From the NCBI RefSeq assembly GCF_017744655.1, contig NZ_JAGIAW010000004.1, forward strand, positions 1 through 64,000: a stretch of DNA of 64,000 bases, read 5' to 3'. The position numbers and the translations under genes were made by a program. The notes under the pieces were generated by a model. That model saw only the letters and a list, made by a program, of their open reading frames with translations. It made no database searches and had not been told where the DNA came from. Positions 54,816 to 64,000 of the stretch are shown one piece after another. Source of the DNA: Devosia sp. Its GTDB lineage: Bacteria; Pseudomonadota; Alphaproteobacteria; Rhizobiales; Devosiaceae. Each line of letters starts with the position of its first letter. Positions within the stretch are counted from its first letter, which is position 1.

Positions 54816-56345
54816 ATGGGAGCCTATATTCTGGTCATCGACCAGGGCACGACGTCTAGCCGGGCCGTGATTTTCGACGCCGCACAGAATATCGTGGGCA
54901 TGGGGCGCATGGACTTTACCCAGCACCAGCCCGCGCCCGGCTGGGTTGAGCATGTGCCCGAGGAAATCTGGGCCACGTGTCTCTGGGCCAGCAAGACGGC
55001 GCTGCGCAAGGCGGGGATTAGCGCCGCCGACCTTGCCGGGATCGGCATTACCAATCAGCGCGAGACCACCATTGTCTGGGACCGAAAGACCGGCATGGCG
55101 ATCCATAATGCGGTGGTGTGGCGGGACATTAGGGCGGCCGAGACGTGCCAGCGCCTGCGCCAGAGCCGGCCGGAGGCGGACAAGCTGGTGCGGCGGCGCA
55201 CCGGGCTGATGTTGGCGCCGTATTTTTCGGGACCGAAGGTCAAGTGGATCCTCGACCATGTGAAGGGGGCGCGGCAACGGGCGCGGCGGGGCGAGCTAGC
55301 TTTTGGCACGGTGGACAGCTGGTTGATCTGGCGGCTGACCGGGGGCAGGGTGCATGCGACCGATGCCACCAATGCCAGTCGAACGCTGTTTTATGATCTG
55401 AAATCGGGCGACTGGCATGAGGATCTCGTCGATCTCTTCGATGTGCCTCGGTCCATGCTGCCGCGCGTGTTGGACAGCGCTGATGATTTCGGGCTGACCG
55501 ATCCGGGTGTGCTCGGGGCGGCGGTGCCCATCCATGGGGTTGTCGGGGACCAGCAGGCGGCGCTGATCGGGCAGGGGTGTTTTGCGCCGGGCATGGCCAA
55601 ATCGACCTATGGGACGAGTTGTTTTGCCCTCCTCAATACCGGGAGCGTTTGCGTCAAATCGCGGCATCGGTTGCTGACCACGGTGGCCTATCGGTTGGCG
55701 GGCAAGACCACCTATGCGCTCGAAGGGGTGATTTTTACCATTGGCGGGGCGTTGCAATGGCTGCGCGACGATCTGGGGATCATCAGGGATTGGCCGGAGG
55801 CGGATGCGCTGGCGGCGGCTTCCGATCCTGATGAAGCGGTTTATCTCGTGCCGGCCTTTTCAGGGCTCGGGGCGCCGTGGTGGGACAATGAGGCGCGCGG
55901 GATCGTGACGGGGCTCACGCGCAATAGCCGGCGGGCGGAGCTGGTGCGGGCGGCGCTGGAGGCGGTGGGGTTTCAGTCGCGCGACATGTTCGAGGCGATG
56001 CGGCGCGATTTGAAGCTCGAAGAGGCCATGGTGCTGCGCGTCGATGGCGGCATGGTGGCCTCGGATTGGACCATGCAGTTTTTGGCCGATATTCTGGATC
56101 TGCCGGTCGATTGTACGCGGGTGCCGGAGGTGACGGCGTTGGGGACGGCCTGGCTGACGGCGTGGAAGAAAGGGCTTTGGCCGGAGGCGGATCGCTTCGG
56201 GGCGCGGCGGGATTTTCACCAGGAGTTTTTACCGCGCATGGCGCCGGCCAGGCGCAAGGCCAAGCTCAAGGGGTGGCGGCAGGCGCTGGGCAAGACGCTG
56301 ACGGGGGCGGTGGCGTTCGAAAAGGCGCGGCGGCCGTTTGGCTGA
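54816..56345 (+). CDS. glpK: Glycerol kinase (FGGY family)
   Basis: A 509-residue ATP-dependent kinase making glycerol-3-phosphate. Family marks are DQGTTSSRAVIFD at the N-terminus, TNQRETTIVWDRKTG, KSTYGTSCFALLNTG and the C-terminal FSGLGAPWWDNEARG and DGGMVASDWTMQFLAD. ATG 54816 follows GGCGG; the 15 upstream codons are not family-like. It is monocistronic here, with no glpD or glpF nearby. Confidence 0.93.
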   Translation: MGAYILVIDQGTTSSRAVIFDAAQNIVGMGRMDFTQHQPAPGWVEHVPEEIWATCLWASKTALRKAGISAADLAGIGITNQRETTIVWDRKTGMAIHNAVVWRDIRAAETCQRLRQSRPEADKLVRRRTGLMLAPYFSGPKVKWILDHVKGARQRARRGELAFGTVDSWLIWRLTGGRVHATDATNASRTLFYDLKSGDWHEDLVDLFDVPRSMLPRVLDSADDFGLTDPGVLGAAVPIHGVVGDQQAALIGQGCFAPGMAKSTYGTSCFALLNTGSVCVKSRHRLLTTVAYRLAGKTTYALEGVIFTIGGALQWLRDDLGIIRDWPEADALAAASDPDEAVYLVPAFSGLGAPWWDNEARGIVTGLTRNSRRAELVRAALEAVGFQSRDMFEAMRRDLKLEEAMVLRVDGGMVASDWTMQFLADILDLPVDCTRVPEVTALGTAWLTAWKKGLWPEADRFGARRDFHQEFLPRMAPARRKAKLKGWRQALGKTLTGAVAFEKARRPFG

Positions 56346-56348
56346 TTT

Positions 56349-58484
56349 TTACTGGCTTTGGGCGCTGCGGAGCGAGGCGCGGGCGGCATCGAGACCGGAG
56401 ACGGCATCGCCATAGCCGGTGGCGGCGACGGCTTCGAAGATGCGCTCGGCTTCGGCATAGCGGCGCAGGTGATAATAGCTCCAGGCGCGCAGGGTCAGGA
56501 GATCGTTGCGCTCGGCCGCGTATTGGGCGCGCGCGTCGAGCATGGCGAGGGCGAGCTGATATTCGCCGATATTGTAGGCGCTGGTGGCCTTGAGGGTCAG
56601 GATGGCGGTCTGGAGTTCGACCACGCGCTTGTCCGAAAGGGGGGCGGCAGCGGCGGCGACGGCGGCCTCGTCGGGGAGGCCGAGGCGGATGAAGGCGAGG
56701 GCGCGGCCATAGGCGGCGTCGCTGCGGGTCGCCTCATTGGCCGAGTCGAGGGCCCGACCAAAATGATCAACCGCCTGGGCGGGGCGGTTGAGATCCATCA
56801 GACACCAGGCATGGGAGAGAGCGCCGCCGGGCGAGAGGGAGTTTGGCGGGCGGAAGGTCTGGCATCCGCCACCGCCACCCCTGCCTCCGCTGGAGGAGGC
56901 TTCGGCTTGCTGGACTTGCCTTGGTGCCTGTTGCTGGGCCACGCGGACGGTTTGGACCTGGGTGAGGTGGGCCGGCCGCGGTTTTGGCAGCGGCACGACG
57001 GAAGAGGGTGAGGTGAGCGAAGTCAGGTTGCCGAACTGGGCGATGCGGACAGAGCGGCCGCCCCAGGTGCGGCGGATTTCCTCGACGCGGGCAGTGTCAC
57101 CAAGGGCATTGGCGGAGACCATCAGGCCATAGGCGGCGGGTTCGAGATCGGCCTGCCAGCCGAGGGCGGTTTGAAACCATTCGAGCGCGGTCTGGGGCTG
57201 GTTGAAGGCATAGGCGTACCAGCCAAGTTCCTGGGCGAGGCCCGCGTCGCGGGTGGCGATCGTGGTTTCGACGATGCGGCCCAGAATGGTTTCGGAGACG
57301 GCAAGGCGCGGTTCGCGGGCGAGGGTGGCGGCGGCGGCGTCGCGATAGACTTTGGCGATGTCTTCGTTGTCGTCGCGATATTCGGCGAGGGCCGCTTCGG
57401 CGGCGGCAGGGTCGTTCAGTTGCACGAGGGCGACGCCGAGGCCTTGCGCAGACTCGGCCGAGGGGACGGCGGAATTGGCGGCTTCGAAGAAGCGGCGGGC
57501 TTCGGTCGGGCGATTGCGATCGAGTTCGAAATAGCCGAGGAGGCGCAGGTCCTCGGCATTCTTGTCGGCCATGGCGGCTTTGGCGAGGAGATCGACATCG
57601 TCGGTCGCAGGAGCGGCACCGCCTTCATCGAGGGCGGCAGCGACGGCGCGGCGGGCGAGATCGAGGCGGAGGGGGGAGAATTCCCCGTCTTTTTCGAGCG
57701 CGAGGAGGGGGGTCAGCGCCGTGCGGTCGAGCAGGTCGATGGCCTTTTGCATGGTGGCAAAACGCTCGCCGGGGTCTGTGCAATTGGTGAGGATATAGGA
57801 ATAGGCGTCGGAGCCGCGTTGTTGGGCGCCGGTCTTGATGAAGGCTTCGGCGAGGCGCCAGAGATTGTCGACGCTGGAGCAGGTCAGGAGCTGCGGCGCA
57901 TTGGCGGCGATGGAGACGACTTCGTCAAATTGGCTGGCATCGGAAGCGGCGCGGAGGCGCGTGCCGGCTTCGCCGCGCTCGATGGTTTCGGTGAGATCGG
58001 CCGTGGGCACGAAGCCGGGATCGGCGGCCTTTTTCTCGGCGATGGCGGCGCGGGCGCCGGCATAGTCGCCGGCGGTGACGAGATCCCAGATGCGCACGAT
58101 GGACTGGTCGGGCACGAAATCGGTGGTCAGCGGATCGGCGGGCGGTTGCCAATTGGGATAGAGCGCGCGGAGGCGCTCGATTTCGCGCTGCAGGCGGACG
58201 GTATCGCCCTGCTGGGCGAAATAGCGCAGGGCGGTTTCGTCCGGTGCGCCGGAGGCCGAGGTCTGCGGCGGCGCCTGGGCGGTGAGGATGGGGTCGGGAA
58301 GGGTTATGCCTATCTCGGTCTGCACCGGCATTTCCGCGGCAAAGGGGGCAGGCTGGGGGCTGGCAGACGGCGCGGGACCGGTTTCCGAGACGGTCATGGG
58401 ATCGACGCCGAAGGGGGCAATGGCCTGGGCCATGGCGGGCAGCGAGATGCCGATGAGGCAGAGGGTCAGGGCGAAGCGCTTCAT
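56349..58484 (-). CDS. Secreted TPR protein of the cellulose operon
   Basis: A 711-residue exported protein: signal peptide to about residue 19 (LPAMAQA), a Pro-rich stretch, then many TPR-like helices (RPTEARRFFEAANSA, QPQTALEWFQTALGW, RPAQAVDHFGRALDS). A glycine-rich linker (SSSGGRGGGGGCQTF) sits near residue 545. It overlaps the GH8 gene by 4 bases, so it belongs to the bcs operon. It lacks an obvious BcsC-type outer-membrane barrel; rhizobial-type operons carry a TPR protein called BcsK in this position, which it may be. Confidence 0.82.
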   Translation of the reverse strand: MKRFALTLCLIGISLPAMAQAIAPFGVDPMTVSETGPAPSASPQPAPFAAEMPVQTEIGITLPDPILTAQAPPQTSASGAPDETALRYFAQQGDTVRLQREIERLRALYPNWQPPADPLTTDFVPDQSIVRIWDLVTAGDYAGARAAIAEKKAADPGFVPTADLTETIERGEAGTRLRAASDASQFDEVVSIAANAPQLLTCSSVDNLWRLAEAFIKTGAQQRGSDAYSYILTNCTDPGERFATMQKAIDLLDRTALTPLLALEKDGEFSPLRLDLARRAVAAALDEGGAAPATDDVDLLAKAAMADKNAEDLRLLGYFELDRNRPTEARRFFEAANSAVPSAESAQGLGVALVQLNDPAAAEAALAEYRDDNEDIAKVYRDAAAATLAREPRLAVSETILGRIVETTIATRDAGLAQELGWYAYAFNQPQTALEWFQTALGWQADLEPAAYGLMVSANALGDTARVEEIRRTWGGRSVRIAQFGNLTSLTSPSSVVPLPKPRPAHLTQVQTVRVAQQQAPRQVQQAEASSSGGRGGGGGCQTFRPPNSLSPGGALSHAWCLMDLNRPAQAVDHFGRALDSANEATRSDAAYGRALAFIRLGLPDEAAVAAAAAPLSDKRVVELQTAILTLKATSAYNIGEYQLALAMLDARAQYAAERNDLLTLRAWSYYHLRRYAEAERIFEAVAATGYGDAVSGLDAARASLRSAQSQ

Positions 58485-59527
58485 GATTGCGCCTCAAGGC
58501 CAAGACAGTTGGGACGCTGGCGGCGCAGGTGGTCCAGCATCAGCAATTGCAGGGTCGCGGCGTAGTAGCTGGTGGTTTGCAGGGTGCGCAGCTCCTCGGG
58601 TACGGGCTGGCCGGTGGCGACACATTCCATGCCGGCCTGAATGAGACGATAGCCCGGTTCGTCAATGGGCTCCATGGCATTGCCGGTCGCGAGATCGATC
58701 TTGAAGAGGCCAGCCGAGGAGGCCTTGGCGCGAAAAGGTTCGAGAAAAGCGGGATCAAGCCCGGCGCGCATCAGATAGAGCGGAATGCGAATGCCGTTAT
58801 AGCCGAACTCGGCCGGAAAATCGGGGGCGGGGCCGATGGCGCCGCCGGCCATGACCACCCAGTCGCCGGGAATGCCGGCGGGTGTCGTGGAGGCGCGACG
58901 GAGGAGTTCCAGCCCGGTTTCGGTTACGGCGTTCCAGTCGATGACCGGATCGAGGCTGTCGAAACGCGGCAGGGTTTCGAAAATCCAGTAGGAGGGATTG
59001 AGGATGGGCTGTCCGGCGGTCGCGTCGTTGCCGGCAAAGCCCTCGGTGCCGGGAAGAATGGCCGGCAGGCCATCGGCGGAGACGAGAAGATTGCGGCCCA
59101 TGGTCGCGACCATGGCGGCGGCCTCGGTGAAGAATGTAGTCTCGCCCCAGAGGTCACTGGCGAGCAGCAGGCCATAGGCAATGAGCATATCGCCGTCGGT
59201 GGCATTGTTCGTGTCGGTGACGTGCGGGTCGGCATCCGGCTCCCAGCGCCAGGCGGCAAGGCCATCGTCGCGGATCATGAGCTCGGTTTTGGTGAAATTG
59301 AGGATGCGCTCGAAACCGGACCGGTCTTCCGCCAGTGCGGCAAGGACGAGACCATAGCCCTGGCTTTCGCTATGGCTGATATTGCCATTGGCGGTGTCGA
59401 TGACGCGGCCTTCGGGGCTCACGAAGGCGTCGAGATAGCTTTGCCATTCTTCCGGCGTGATGGCGGGCGCGGCACAGGCGGGAACCGTCATGATTCCTCC
59501 CAGGAGGAGCGTTGCCAGGCGCTTCAT
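58481..59527 (-). CDS. bcsZ: Glycosyl hydrolase family 8 endoglucanase of the cellulose operon
   Basis: A 348-residue exported enzyme with a short signal peptide (MKRLATLLLGGIMTVPACA). GH8 catalytic regions are clear: HSESQGYGLVLAAL with the proton-donor Glu near residue 54, and NNATDGDMLIAYGLL with an Asp near 110. It cleaves beta-1,4-glucan in the periplasm during cellulose export. ATG 59527 overlaps the bcsB stop (ATGA); the longer upstream frame is a shadow. Confidence 0.93.
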   Translation of the reverse strand: MKRLATLLLGGIMTVPACAAPAITPEEWQSYLDAFVSPEGRVIDTANGNISHSESQGYGLVLAALAEDRSGFERILNFTKTELMIRDDGLAAWRWEPDADPHVTDTNNATDGDMLIAYGLLLASDLWGETTFFTEAAAMVATMGRNLLVSADGLPAILPGTEGFAGNDATAGQPILNPSYWIFETLPRFDSLDPVIDWNAVTETGLELLRRASTTPAGIPGDWVVMAGGAIGPAPDFPAEFGYNGIRIPLYLMRAGLDPAFLEPFRAKASSAGLFKIDLATGNAMEPIDEPGYRLIQAGMECVATGQPVPEELRTLQTTSYYAATLQLLMLDHLRRQRPNCLGLEAQS

Positions 59528-61764
59528 GGCGAGGGTCTCCCGATCTTGGTCAGGACGCGAGAGGTGATCAGCATCAGGAGTACGGCGCCGACCACGATGG
59601 CGAGGGCAAAGTACAAAATATTGCCCGAGAACCAGTTGGCGGCGACGCGGCGCAGGTTGAAGGGGGAGACGGATTCCGGCGTGACGATGGACACCGCATT
59701 GGCAGGAACGACGGCGATGTCGTCCTCGCCCGGCGCCAGGGCGCTGACGCGGCCGGCAATGCTGCGCCATTTGGGCGTATCGATCAGTCTTTCGGTGCCG
59801 GCGTGAAGAGCCGGAGCGGTGGTGGAGGTCAGGACCGTCCAGATGCCGCCTTCGGGCTGGCGGACCTGCGAGACGACGAGCGCGTCGGCGGCCGGGGCAT
59901 AGGGCAGGTCGGGGGCGGGGACAAGCCTGAGATCGGCGAGGTCCAGTCCCACGGTCTGCTGGAGCCAGTTGGAAATGCCGGAAAGCGGACCTTCGGGTCG
60001 GCTATTGCCGAACTGGTCGAGCAGGGTATCGTCGCTGCCCTGACCCGAGGAGGCGGTGCCTATGCCGGTGCGGCCCAGATTGAGCGGCGACAGAGCTGTG
60101 GTGGGCATGACGAGGATGGCATTGGCCTCGGGGGCCAGATTGTCCTGCGGCACGATATCGAAGGTGATGACCCGGCCCGACGCGGTGGCGATGCGGGCGG
60201 CGAACATCATGGCTGCGACGAGCGAATCCTGGTCCTGGCTGAGGGCCAGGGGCACGGCTTCATCATCGGCATAGGGCCAGGCCGAACCGGTGAGCACCTG
60301 AAGATCGGGTACGGCGGTGGCGCGGGCGTAATCGGGCAGGCGCAGATAGCTGTTGCTGGAGAGAACGAAGCGGGCGGGCGCGGCGCCGGTCCAGCCGGGA
60401 CTGCAGACCGCGTCGGACCGGGTCTGCAGGTTGACGGCCAGCGTTGCCTCATTGCGGCCGGGGCGCAGATTGGTCATGGGGATACGGATGCGCGTATCCT
60501 TGAGTGTGCCGCCATCGGTGCGCAGCAGGGGCGTTGCCGAGGCAATCTCGCCATTGGTGTAGATGTCGATTTCGCTGCCGGGCAGCACGTCGCTCGAATA
60601 GGCCGCATCGAGCACCAATTCGAGTTCGCCATAGCGATAGGCGTAGAAATCGGAGGGCAGTTCGAACTGCAACTGGGTGGTAAAGCGCCGGCCGTTGAAT
60701 TCGAGCCGGTCGATGCCGAGGCTGGCAAGGGTCGCCGTGGCGCCGCCTTGCAAGAGAGGCAGGGGATTGGGCAGGTCGAAGCGCGGCCGCTCCGGCGAGA
60801 CGGGAGCGGCCGTGAGGAGGGCGTCGCCGGCGCGCACGATGGTATCCCAGGTCGGGCCCGAGACCACGAGCGTATCGGCGCCGGAGGGCATGGGCAGCAT
60901 GGCGGCGAGCGGGCCGGCGCTGGCCTGGGCCTGCGCCGCCTCAAAGGCGGGCGGCAGTTCTGCTGCGGGCATGATGGCGACATCGAGGACGCCGGGAAGG
61001 CGCTCCTCGGCGGGAGCGTCGGCGAGGATCACGCTGAGTTTTGGCGTGCGCAAAGCGAGGCCGATCTGCTGGACCAGATGTAGCGCTGCTGCCTGCGCCG
61101 CGGGGTCGGTCATGTCCGGGGCGATGAGGCGCAGGGTGGTATTGCCGGTTTCATCGACGCCGACGGCACCGATATCGGTCAGTTGCGTGATGCGTTCGAG
61201 GTTTTCGCCCTCGAAGACGAGTTGGGCGCTGCTGCCGGCTATTTCGGTCCAGAGCTGATAGGTCGATTCCACCGTGCAATCGGTGCGATGACGCTGGGTG
61301 GCCCGGAATTCGACGATATTGGCGCCGGGGCGGAGCACGCCCGCGGGAACGGCGATGCTGATGGGGGTAGCGCCGGACGAGGAGGCGATGGGCGTAGCCG
61401 CGATCTCGGTCTGGTTGATGCGGACGCGCAGGTTCGAAATTTCGGGCGCGACGACGAGCGCATTGAGGAGCGAGAAATTGAGGGTGGCGGGGGCAGCGGC
61501 CTGGGCGTCGGTCAGGTAAACGACGACGCCCTGCCTCGCCTCTTCGCCCACGAGGCGCAGATTGGTGCCGGGCACGAGAAAGCGCGAGAAGGTGAGCGGC
61601 GCGACCTCTTCAACCGGCGCCGGAATGGTTTCGTCTGATACTGATGGCGCGGGGACAACTACGCGGTCGCTTTCGGGCGACATGTCGAAGGGGGCGGGCT
61701 GGGCCAAGGTAGGTCCGAGCGTCGTGAGGAGCGCGATAGAGGTAAGAAGAGTGCGGCGCATCAT
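59524..61764 (-). CDS. bcsB: Cellulose synthase regulatory subunit BcsB
   Basis: A 746-residue periplasmic protein with a signal peptide (RTLLTSIALLTTLGPTLAQ) and a C-terminal membrane anchor near residues 715-738 (LYFALAIVVGAVLLMLI). The body has the BcsB pattern of alternating carbohydrate-binding and flavodoxin-like parts (FSLLNALVVAPEISNLRVRI, split by wording). The start ATGATG overlaps the bcsA stop. It guides the glucan across the periplasm in complex with BcsA. Confidence 0.93.
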   Translation of the reverse strand: MMRRTLLTSIALLTTLGPTLAQPAPFDMSPESDRVVVPAPSVSDETIPAPVEEVAPLTFSRFLVPGTNLRLVGEEARQGVVVYLTDAQAAAPATLNFSLLNALVVAPEISNLRVRINQTEIAATPIASSSGATPISIAVPAGVLRPGANIVEFRATQRHRTDCTVESTYQLWTEIAGSSAQLVFEGENLERITQLTDIGAVGVDETGNTTLRLIAPDMTDPAAQAAALHLVQQIGLALRTPKLSVILADAPAEERLPGVLDVAIMPAAELPPAFEAAQAQASAGPLAAMLPMPSGADTLVVSGPTWDTIVRAGDALLTAAPVSPERPRFDLPNPLPLLQGGATATLASLGIDRLEFNGRRFTTQLQFELPSDFYAYRYGELELVLDAAYSSDVLPGSEIDIYTNGEIASATPLLRTDGGTLKDTRIRIPMTNLRPGRNEATLAVNLQTRSDAVCSPGWTGAAPARFVLSSNSYLRLPDYARATAVPDLQVLTGSAWPYADDEAVPLALSQDQDSLVAAMMFAARIATASGRVITFDIVPQDNLAPEANAILVMPTTALSPLNLGRTGIGTASSGQGSDDTLLDQFGNSRPEGPLSGISNWLQQTVGLDLADLRLVPAPDLPYAPAADALVVSQVRQPEGGIWTVLTSTTAPALHAGTERLIDTPKWRSIAGRVSALAPGEDDIAVVPANAVSIVTPESVSPFNLRRVAANWFSGNILYFALAIVVGAVLLMLITSRVLTKIGRPSP

Positions 61765-63932
61765 TTGCCGAGCACCCTTCCAGAACCGAAACGGAGCAGG
61801 TAGCCCAAACCACGGCCCGTCTGGTAGAGCGCGATGCCGAGGAAGCGAATGGTGCCGCGGATAATGCCGATATTGACCTGGCGAGCGCTCTGGCGCGCCT
61901 GCCAGTTGCCGGAATTGGCATAGATGAGATCGGCAATCAGGCGGTAGTGCTGGCCGCGCTCGGGCATATAGCGGCAGCCGAAGATGACGCCCTTGCTCTC
62001 CTGGGTGACGGAGCGGATGAAGACGGGCATTTCGTCGATGCCGATAGTGTCGGAGAGCGGGGTGAAGCGGACGGTGGTAGGCATGCCGCGGCCGAGGCCT
62101 GCGGCGCCATTGGGCAGGCGCACGGCGACGCCGCCGCTCGAGACATTGACGAAGCCGGCCTTGACCCAGTTGCCATCGGCGCCGCGCACTTCGCAGCGTC
62201 GTTCGACGGCGACGCGGCGGCTGCCCCAGCCCTCGCGGCGCTCGGAGACGACGCCGAGGGCGCAACCGGCGAGGATGAGATTAAAAATGTTCCAGCCGCC
62301 GACGACCATGGTCACCTCGGCCTGATAGGGCTCGGCGCCGATCTTGTAGATGGTCATGGCGACGGCAAGGATCAGGAGCAGGAAGATGAGGTAAAAGGGC
62401 CGGGCGAGTTCGGAGAGGCGCGCGGTTTCGACGCTCTCGTCCTTGGCGGTGACCTTGAAGCTCGGTTTGTAGGGATTTCTCGCGACTGAAAAGAGCGCGC
62501 CCAAGAGGTGCACCGACTGGATATATTCGTAGAGCTCGGAAATCCACGGCCAGCGCCAGCGCCCGAAGAGCGAGTTCTGCATGACGAGATTCACCACCAC
62601 ATAGGTGAGGGTATAGGCGGCGAACTCGCCGGCCGAGGCGGTGAAGATCTGGAGATCGAGGAAGAGGTAGAAGAAGGGCGCAAAGAGAAAGATCATGCGC
62701 GGCAGCGGGAAGAGCCAGAACAACGTCGAGGAGAGATAGCAGAGGCGCTGGGGGAGGCTGAGGCCGGACTTGAACAGCGGGAAGCTGAACAAGAGGATCT
62801 GCATCATGCCCTGGGCCCAGCGGGTGCGCTGGCCGATGAAGCTGGCAAAGGTGACAGGCTGGAGGCCGGCAACGAGGGGCTTGTCGATATAGATGGAGTT
62901 CCAGCCCCGGCTATGGAGCTCGATGGCGGTTTCGCAGTCCTCGGTGATGCTCTTGCCGGAAAAGCCATTGTTGGTGGCAAGGGCCTCGCGGCGGAGGAGG
63001 GCGGCGGAGCCGCAGAAGAAGGCGGCGTTCCAGCGATCGAGCCCGCGCTGGATGATGCCGTAGAACATCTCGTTTTCCGACGGCATGACCTCGAAGGTGC
63101 GGAGGTTCCTCTCGAGCGGGTCGGGATTGAGGAAGAAGTGCGGGGTCTGGACGAGGAAGAGCTGGTTGTCGCGAGCGAAGTGGGGAACTGTTTCCTGGAG
63201 GAAATCGCGGGCCGGGGCGTGGTCGGCGTCGAAGACGGCGACGAATTCGCCCGTTGAATTGGCGAGGCCATTGTTGAGATTGCCGGCCTTGGCGTGTTCG
63301 TTGCGGGCGCGGGTCAAGTAGCGGCAGCCGAGCTCTTCGCAGAGCTGTTGGAGCTGTTCATGCCGCTCCTGGGCTGATGCGGCCTGTTCGGGATCCGGGT
63401 GGTCGCGCTTGGCTTCGGTCGAGCCATCATCGAGCAGCCAGACGGTGAAGCGATCCTCGGGATAGTCCATGCCGCGAGCAGCGGCGAGGGTGCCGGCGAG
63501 GAGTTCATAGTCTTCGTTATAGCTTGGGATGAAGACATCCACCGTCGGCACCGGCTCGTCCCGGGGCAGGCGGATCGAGACGTGGCTGGGCATGGGCCGC
63601 ACGACCACGAAGAGGCTGAGGAAGAGCATGAGAATGCAGTACATCTCGGCCAGATAGAGGATCAGGCCGGGGATGAAGTCCATCCATTGCTCGACGGGCG
63701 GCAGCGTGCTGGTGGTGCGCCAGAAGGCATAGCGCAGCACGATGATGGTACCGAAGGTGAGGAGCAGCAGGCGCCAATTGCCGTCGAGCCGGAGGATTTT
63801 GATGACCAGCATGGCGCCGAGCAGGATGGCGCCCATCACAAGATGCGCCTGAAGGCTCACGGGTATGGTGACAAGGAGCAGGACGATCGCCGAGATGGCG
63901 ATCCAGATGACGACGGTGAGCGCCTTGTTCAT
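61761..63932 (-). CDS. bcsA: Cellulose synthase catalytic subunit BcsA (UDP-forming)
   Basis: A 723-residue inner-membrane family 2 glycosyltransferase. Catalytic motifs are PSYNEDYELL, FDADHAP (DxD, near 233), TEDCE (near 330) and QRTRW (near 367). Membrane helices lie on both sides. The C-terminal PilZ domain shows Arg-rich ERREGWGSRR and NVSSGGVAV, so c-di-GMP activation is expected. AGGAG precedes the start. It polymerises UDP-glucose and exports the chain with BcsB. Confidence 0.96.
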   Translation of the reverse strand: MNKALTVVIWIAISAIVLLLVTIPVSLQAHLVMGAILLGAMLVIKILRLDGNWRLLLLTFGTIIVLRYAFWRTTSTLPPVEQWMDFIPGLILYLAEMYCILMLFLSLFVVVRPMPSHVSIRLPRDEPVPTVDVFIPSYNEDYELLAGTLAAARGMDYPEDRFTVWLLDDGSTEAKRDHPDPEQAASAQERHEQLQQLCEELGCRYLTRARNEHAKAGNLNNGLANSTGEFVAVFDADHAPARDFLQETVPHFARDNQLFLVQTPHFFLNPDPLERNLRTFEVMPSENEMFYGIIQRGLDRWNAAFFCGSAALLRREALATNNGFSGKSITEDCETAIELHSRGWNSIYIDKPLVAGLQPVTFASFIGQRTRWAQGMMQILLFSFPLFKSGLSLPQRLCYLSSTLFWLFPLPRMIFLFAPFFYLFLDLQIFTASAGEFAAYTLTYVVVNLVMQNSLFGRWRWPWISELYEYIQSVHLLGALFSVARNPYKPSFKVTAKDESVETARLSELARPFYLIFLLLILAVAMTIYKIGAEPYQAEVTMVVGGWNIFNLILAGCALGVVSERREGWGSRRVAVERRCEVRGADGNWVKAGFVNVSSGGVAVRLPNGAAGLGRGMPTTVRFTPLSDTIGIDEMPVFIRSVTQESKGVIFGCRYMPERGQHYRLIADLIYANSGNWQARQSARQVNIGIIRGTIRFLGIALYQTGRGLGYLLRFGSGRVLGK

Positions 63933-63950
63933 CCTGGGCTCCTCTGGGCG

Positions 63951-64000
63951 TCAGTTTCCGCTCGCGCTCGGCGAGGGAACAATGACGGACGTGGCGGGCG
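63951..64000 (-). CDS. Possible C-terminal end of an upstream gene in the cellulose operon
   Basis: An open minus-strand frame enters from the right edge and ends at a TGA (63953-63951), 18 bases before bcsA. Only about 16 codons (ending IVPSPSASGN) are seen. Rhizobial cellulose operons often begin with bcsN here, but the fragment is too short to identify. Confidence 0.3.
   Translation of the reverse strand, partial: PATSVIVPSPSASGN

Noticed and set aside
57171..61083. Plus-strand open frames of about 464 and 523 codons opposite the TPR and bcsB genes
   Set aside because: Gly-rich low-complexity antisense; the minus-strand genes have signal peptides, motifs and coupled overlaps.

Overview
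The window looks like chromosomal DNA of a high-GC alphaproteobacterium. The gene families and style (many dipeptide-type ABC importers, ATGA gene overlaps, an ECF41 sigma factor, a bcsA-bcsB-GH8-TPR cellulose operon) fit the Hyphomicrobiales, and Devosia or a close relative is my best guess. That is inference from family content; no 16S or other marker gene is present. I saw no tRNA, rRNA, CRISPR array, insertion sequence or phage gene.

Region 1 (300-13960): a GntR/FCD regulator is divergent from a flavin-reductase-like gene and an Asp/Glu (hydantoin) racemase-family gene. These are followed by a complete dipeptide-type ABC importer (two permeases, two ATPases, one binding protein) interleaved with four amidohydrolases. 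The same 12-bp palindrome lies in the regulator/flavin reductase gap and in front of the transporter block. This looks like an uptake and ring-opening catabolic unit for an unknown N-heterocycle or cyclic amide.

Region 2 (14027-21109): minus-strand genes for an epoxide hydrolase, AraC regulator, SDR, TetR regulator and bestrophin-like channel face a plus-strand NmrA-like / AhpD-like / ECF41 sigma cluster. Two divergent copies of an ECF41-type promoter lie back to back between them. A broken histidine-kinase remnant follows.

Region 3 (21114-31232): an aminoglycoside-phosphotransferase-like gene and an SDR; a second dipeptide-type importer with a fused double ATPase, followed by a TetR/BetI-like regulator; then an ECF sigma, anti-sigma and Bax-inhibitor-1 operon ending at a strong terminator.

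Region 4 (31242-44358): an aldo/keto reductase and a DUF885-like putative peptidase are divergent from a GntR-type regulator and a third dipeptide-type importer. That importer is mixed with a creatinase-like M24 protein lacking metal ligands, an AstE/aspartoacylase-like deacylase, a COG1228 amidohydrolase and hydroxypyruvate isomerase.

Region 5 (44265-64000): surface polysaccharide and signalling genes. A GDP-mannose dehydratase gene is frameshifted by an 8-bp tandem duplication. UDP-glucose dehydrogenase, a CHASE4-GGDEF-EAL protein, a hemerythrin-like protein, an HPP-CBS membrane protein, a copper-handling trio (DUF2946-like, PCuAC, SCO), a cyclase-TolB-TPR protein and glycerol kinase follow. 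The cellulose operon (TPR protein, GH8 cellulase, bcsB, bcsA, read leftwards) runs into the right edge.

The strongest new-looking points are the divergent ECF41 promoters that place a bestrophin channel under an ECF41 sigma factor, the GntR-controlled amidohydrolase/ABC unit with paired enzymes lacking the HxH metal motif, and the duplication-inactivated gmd.
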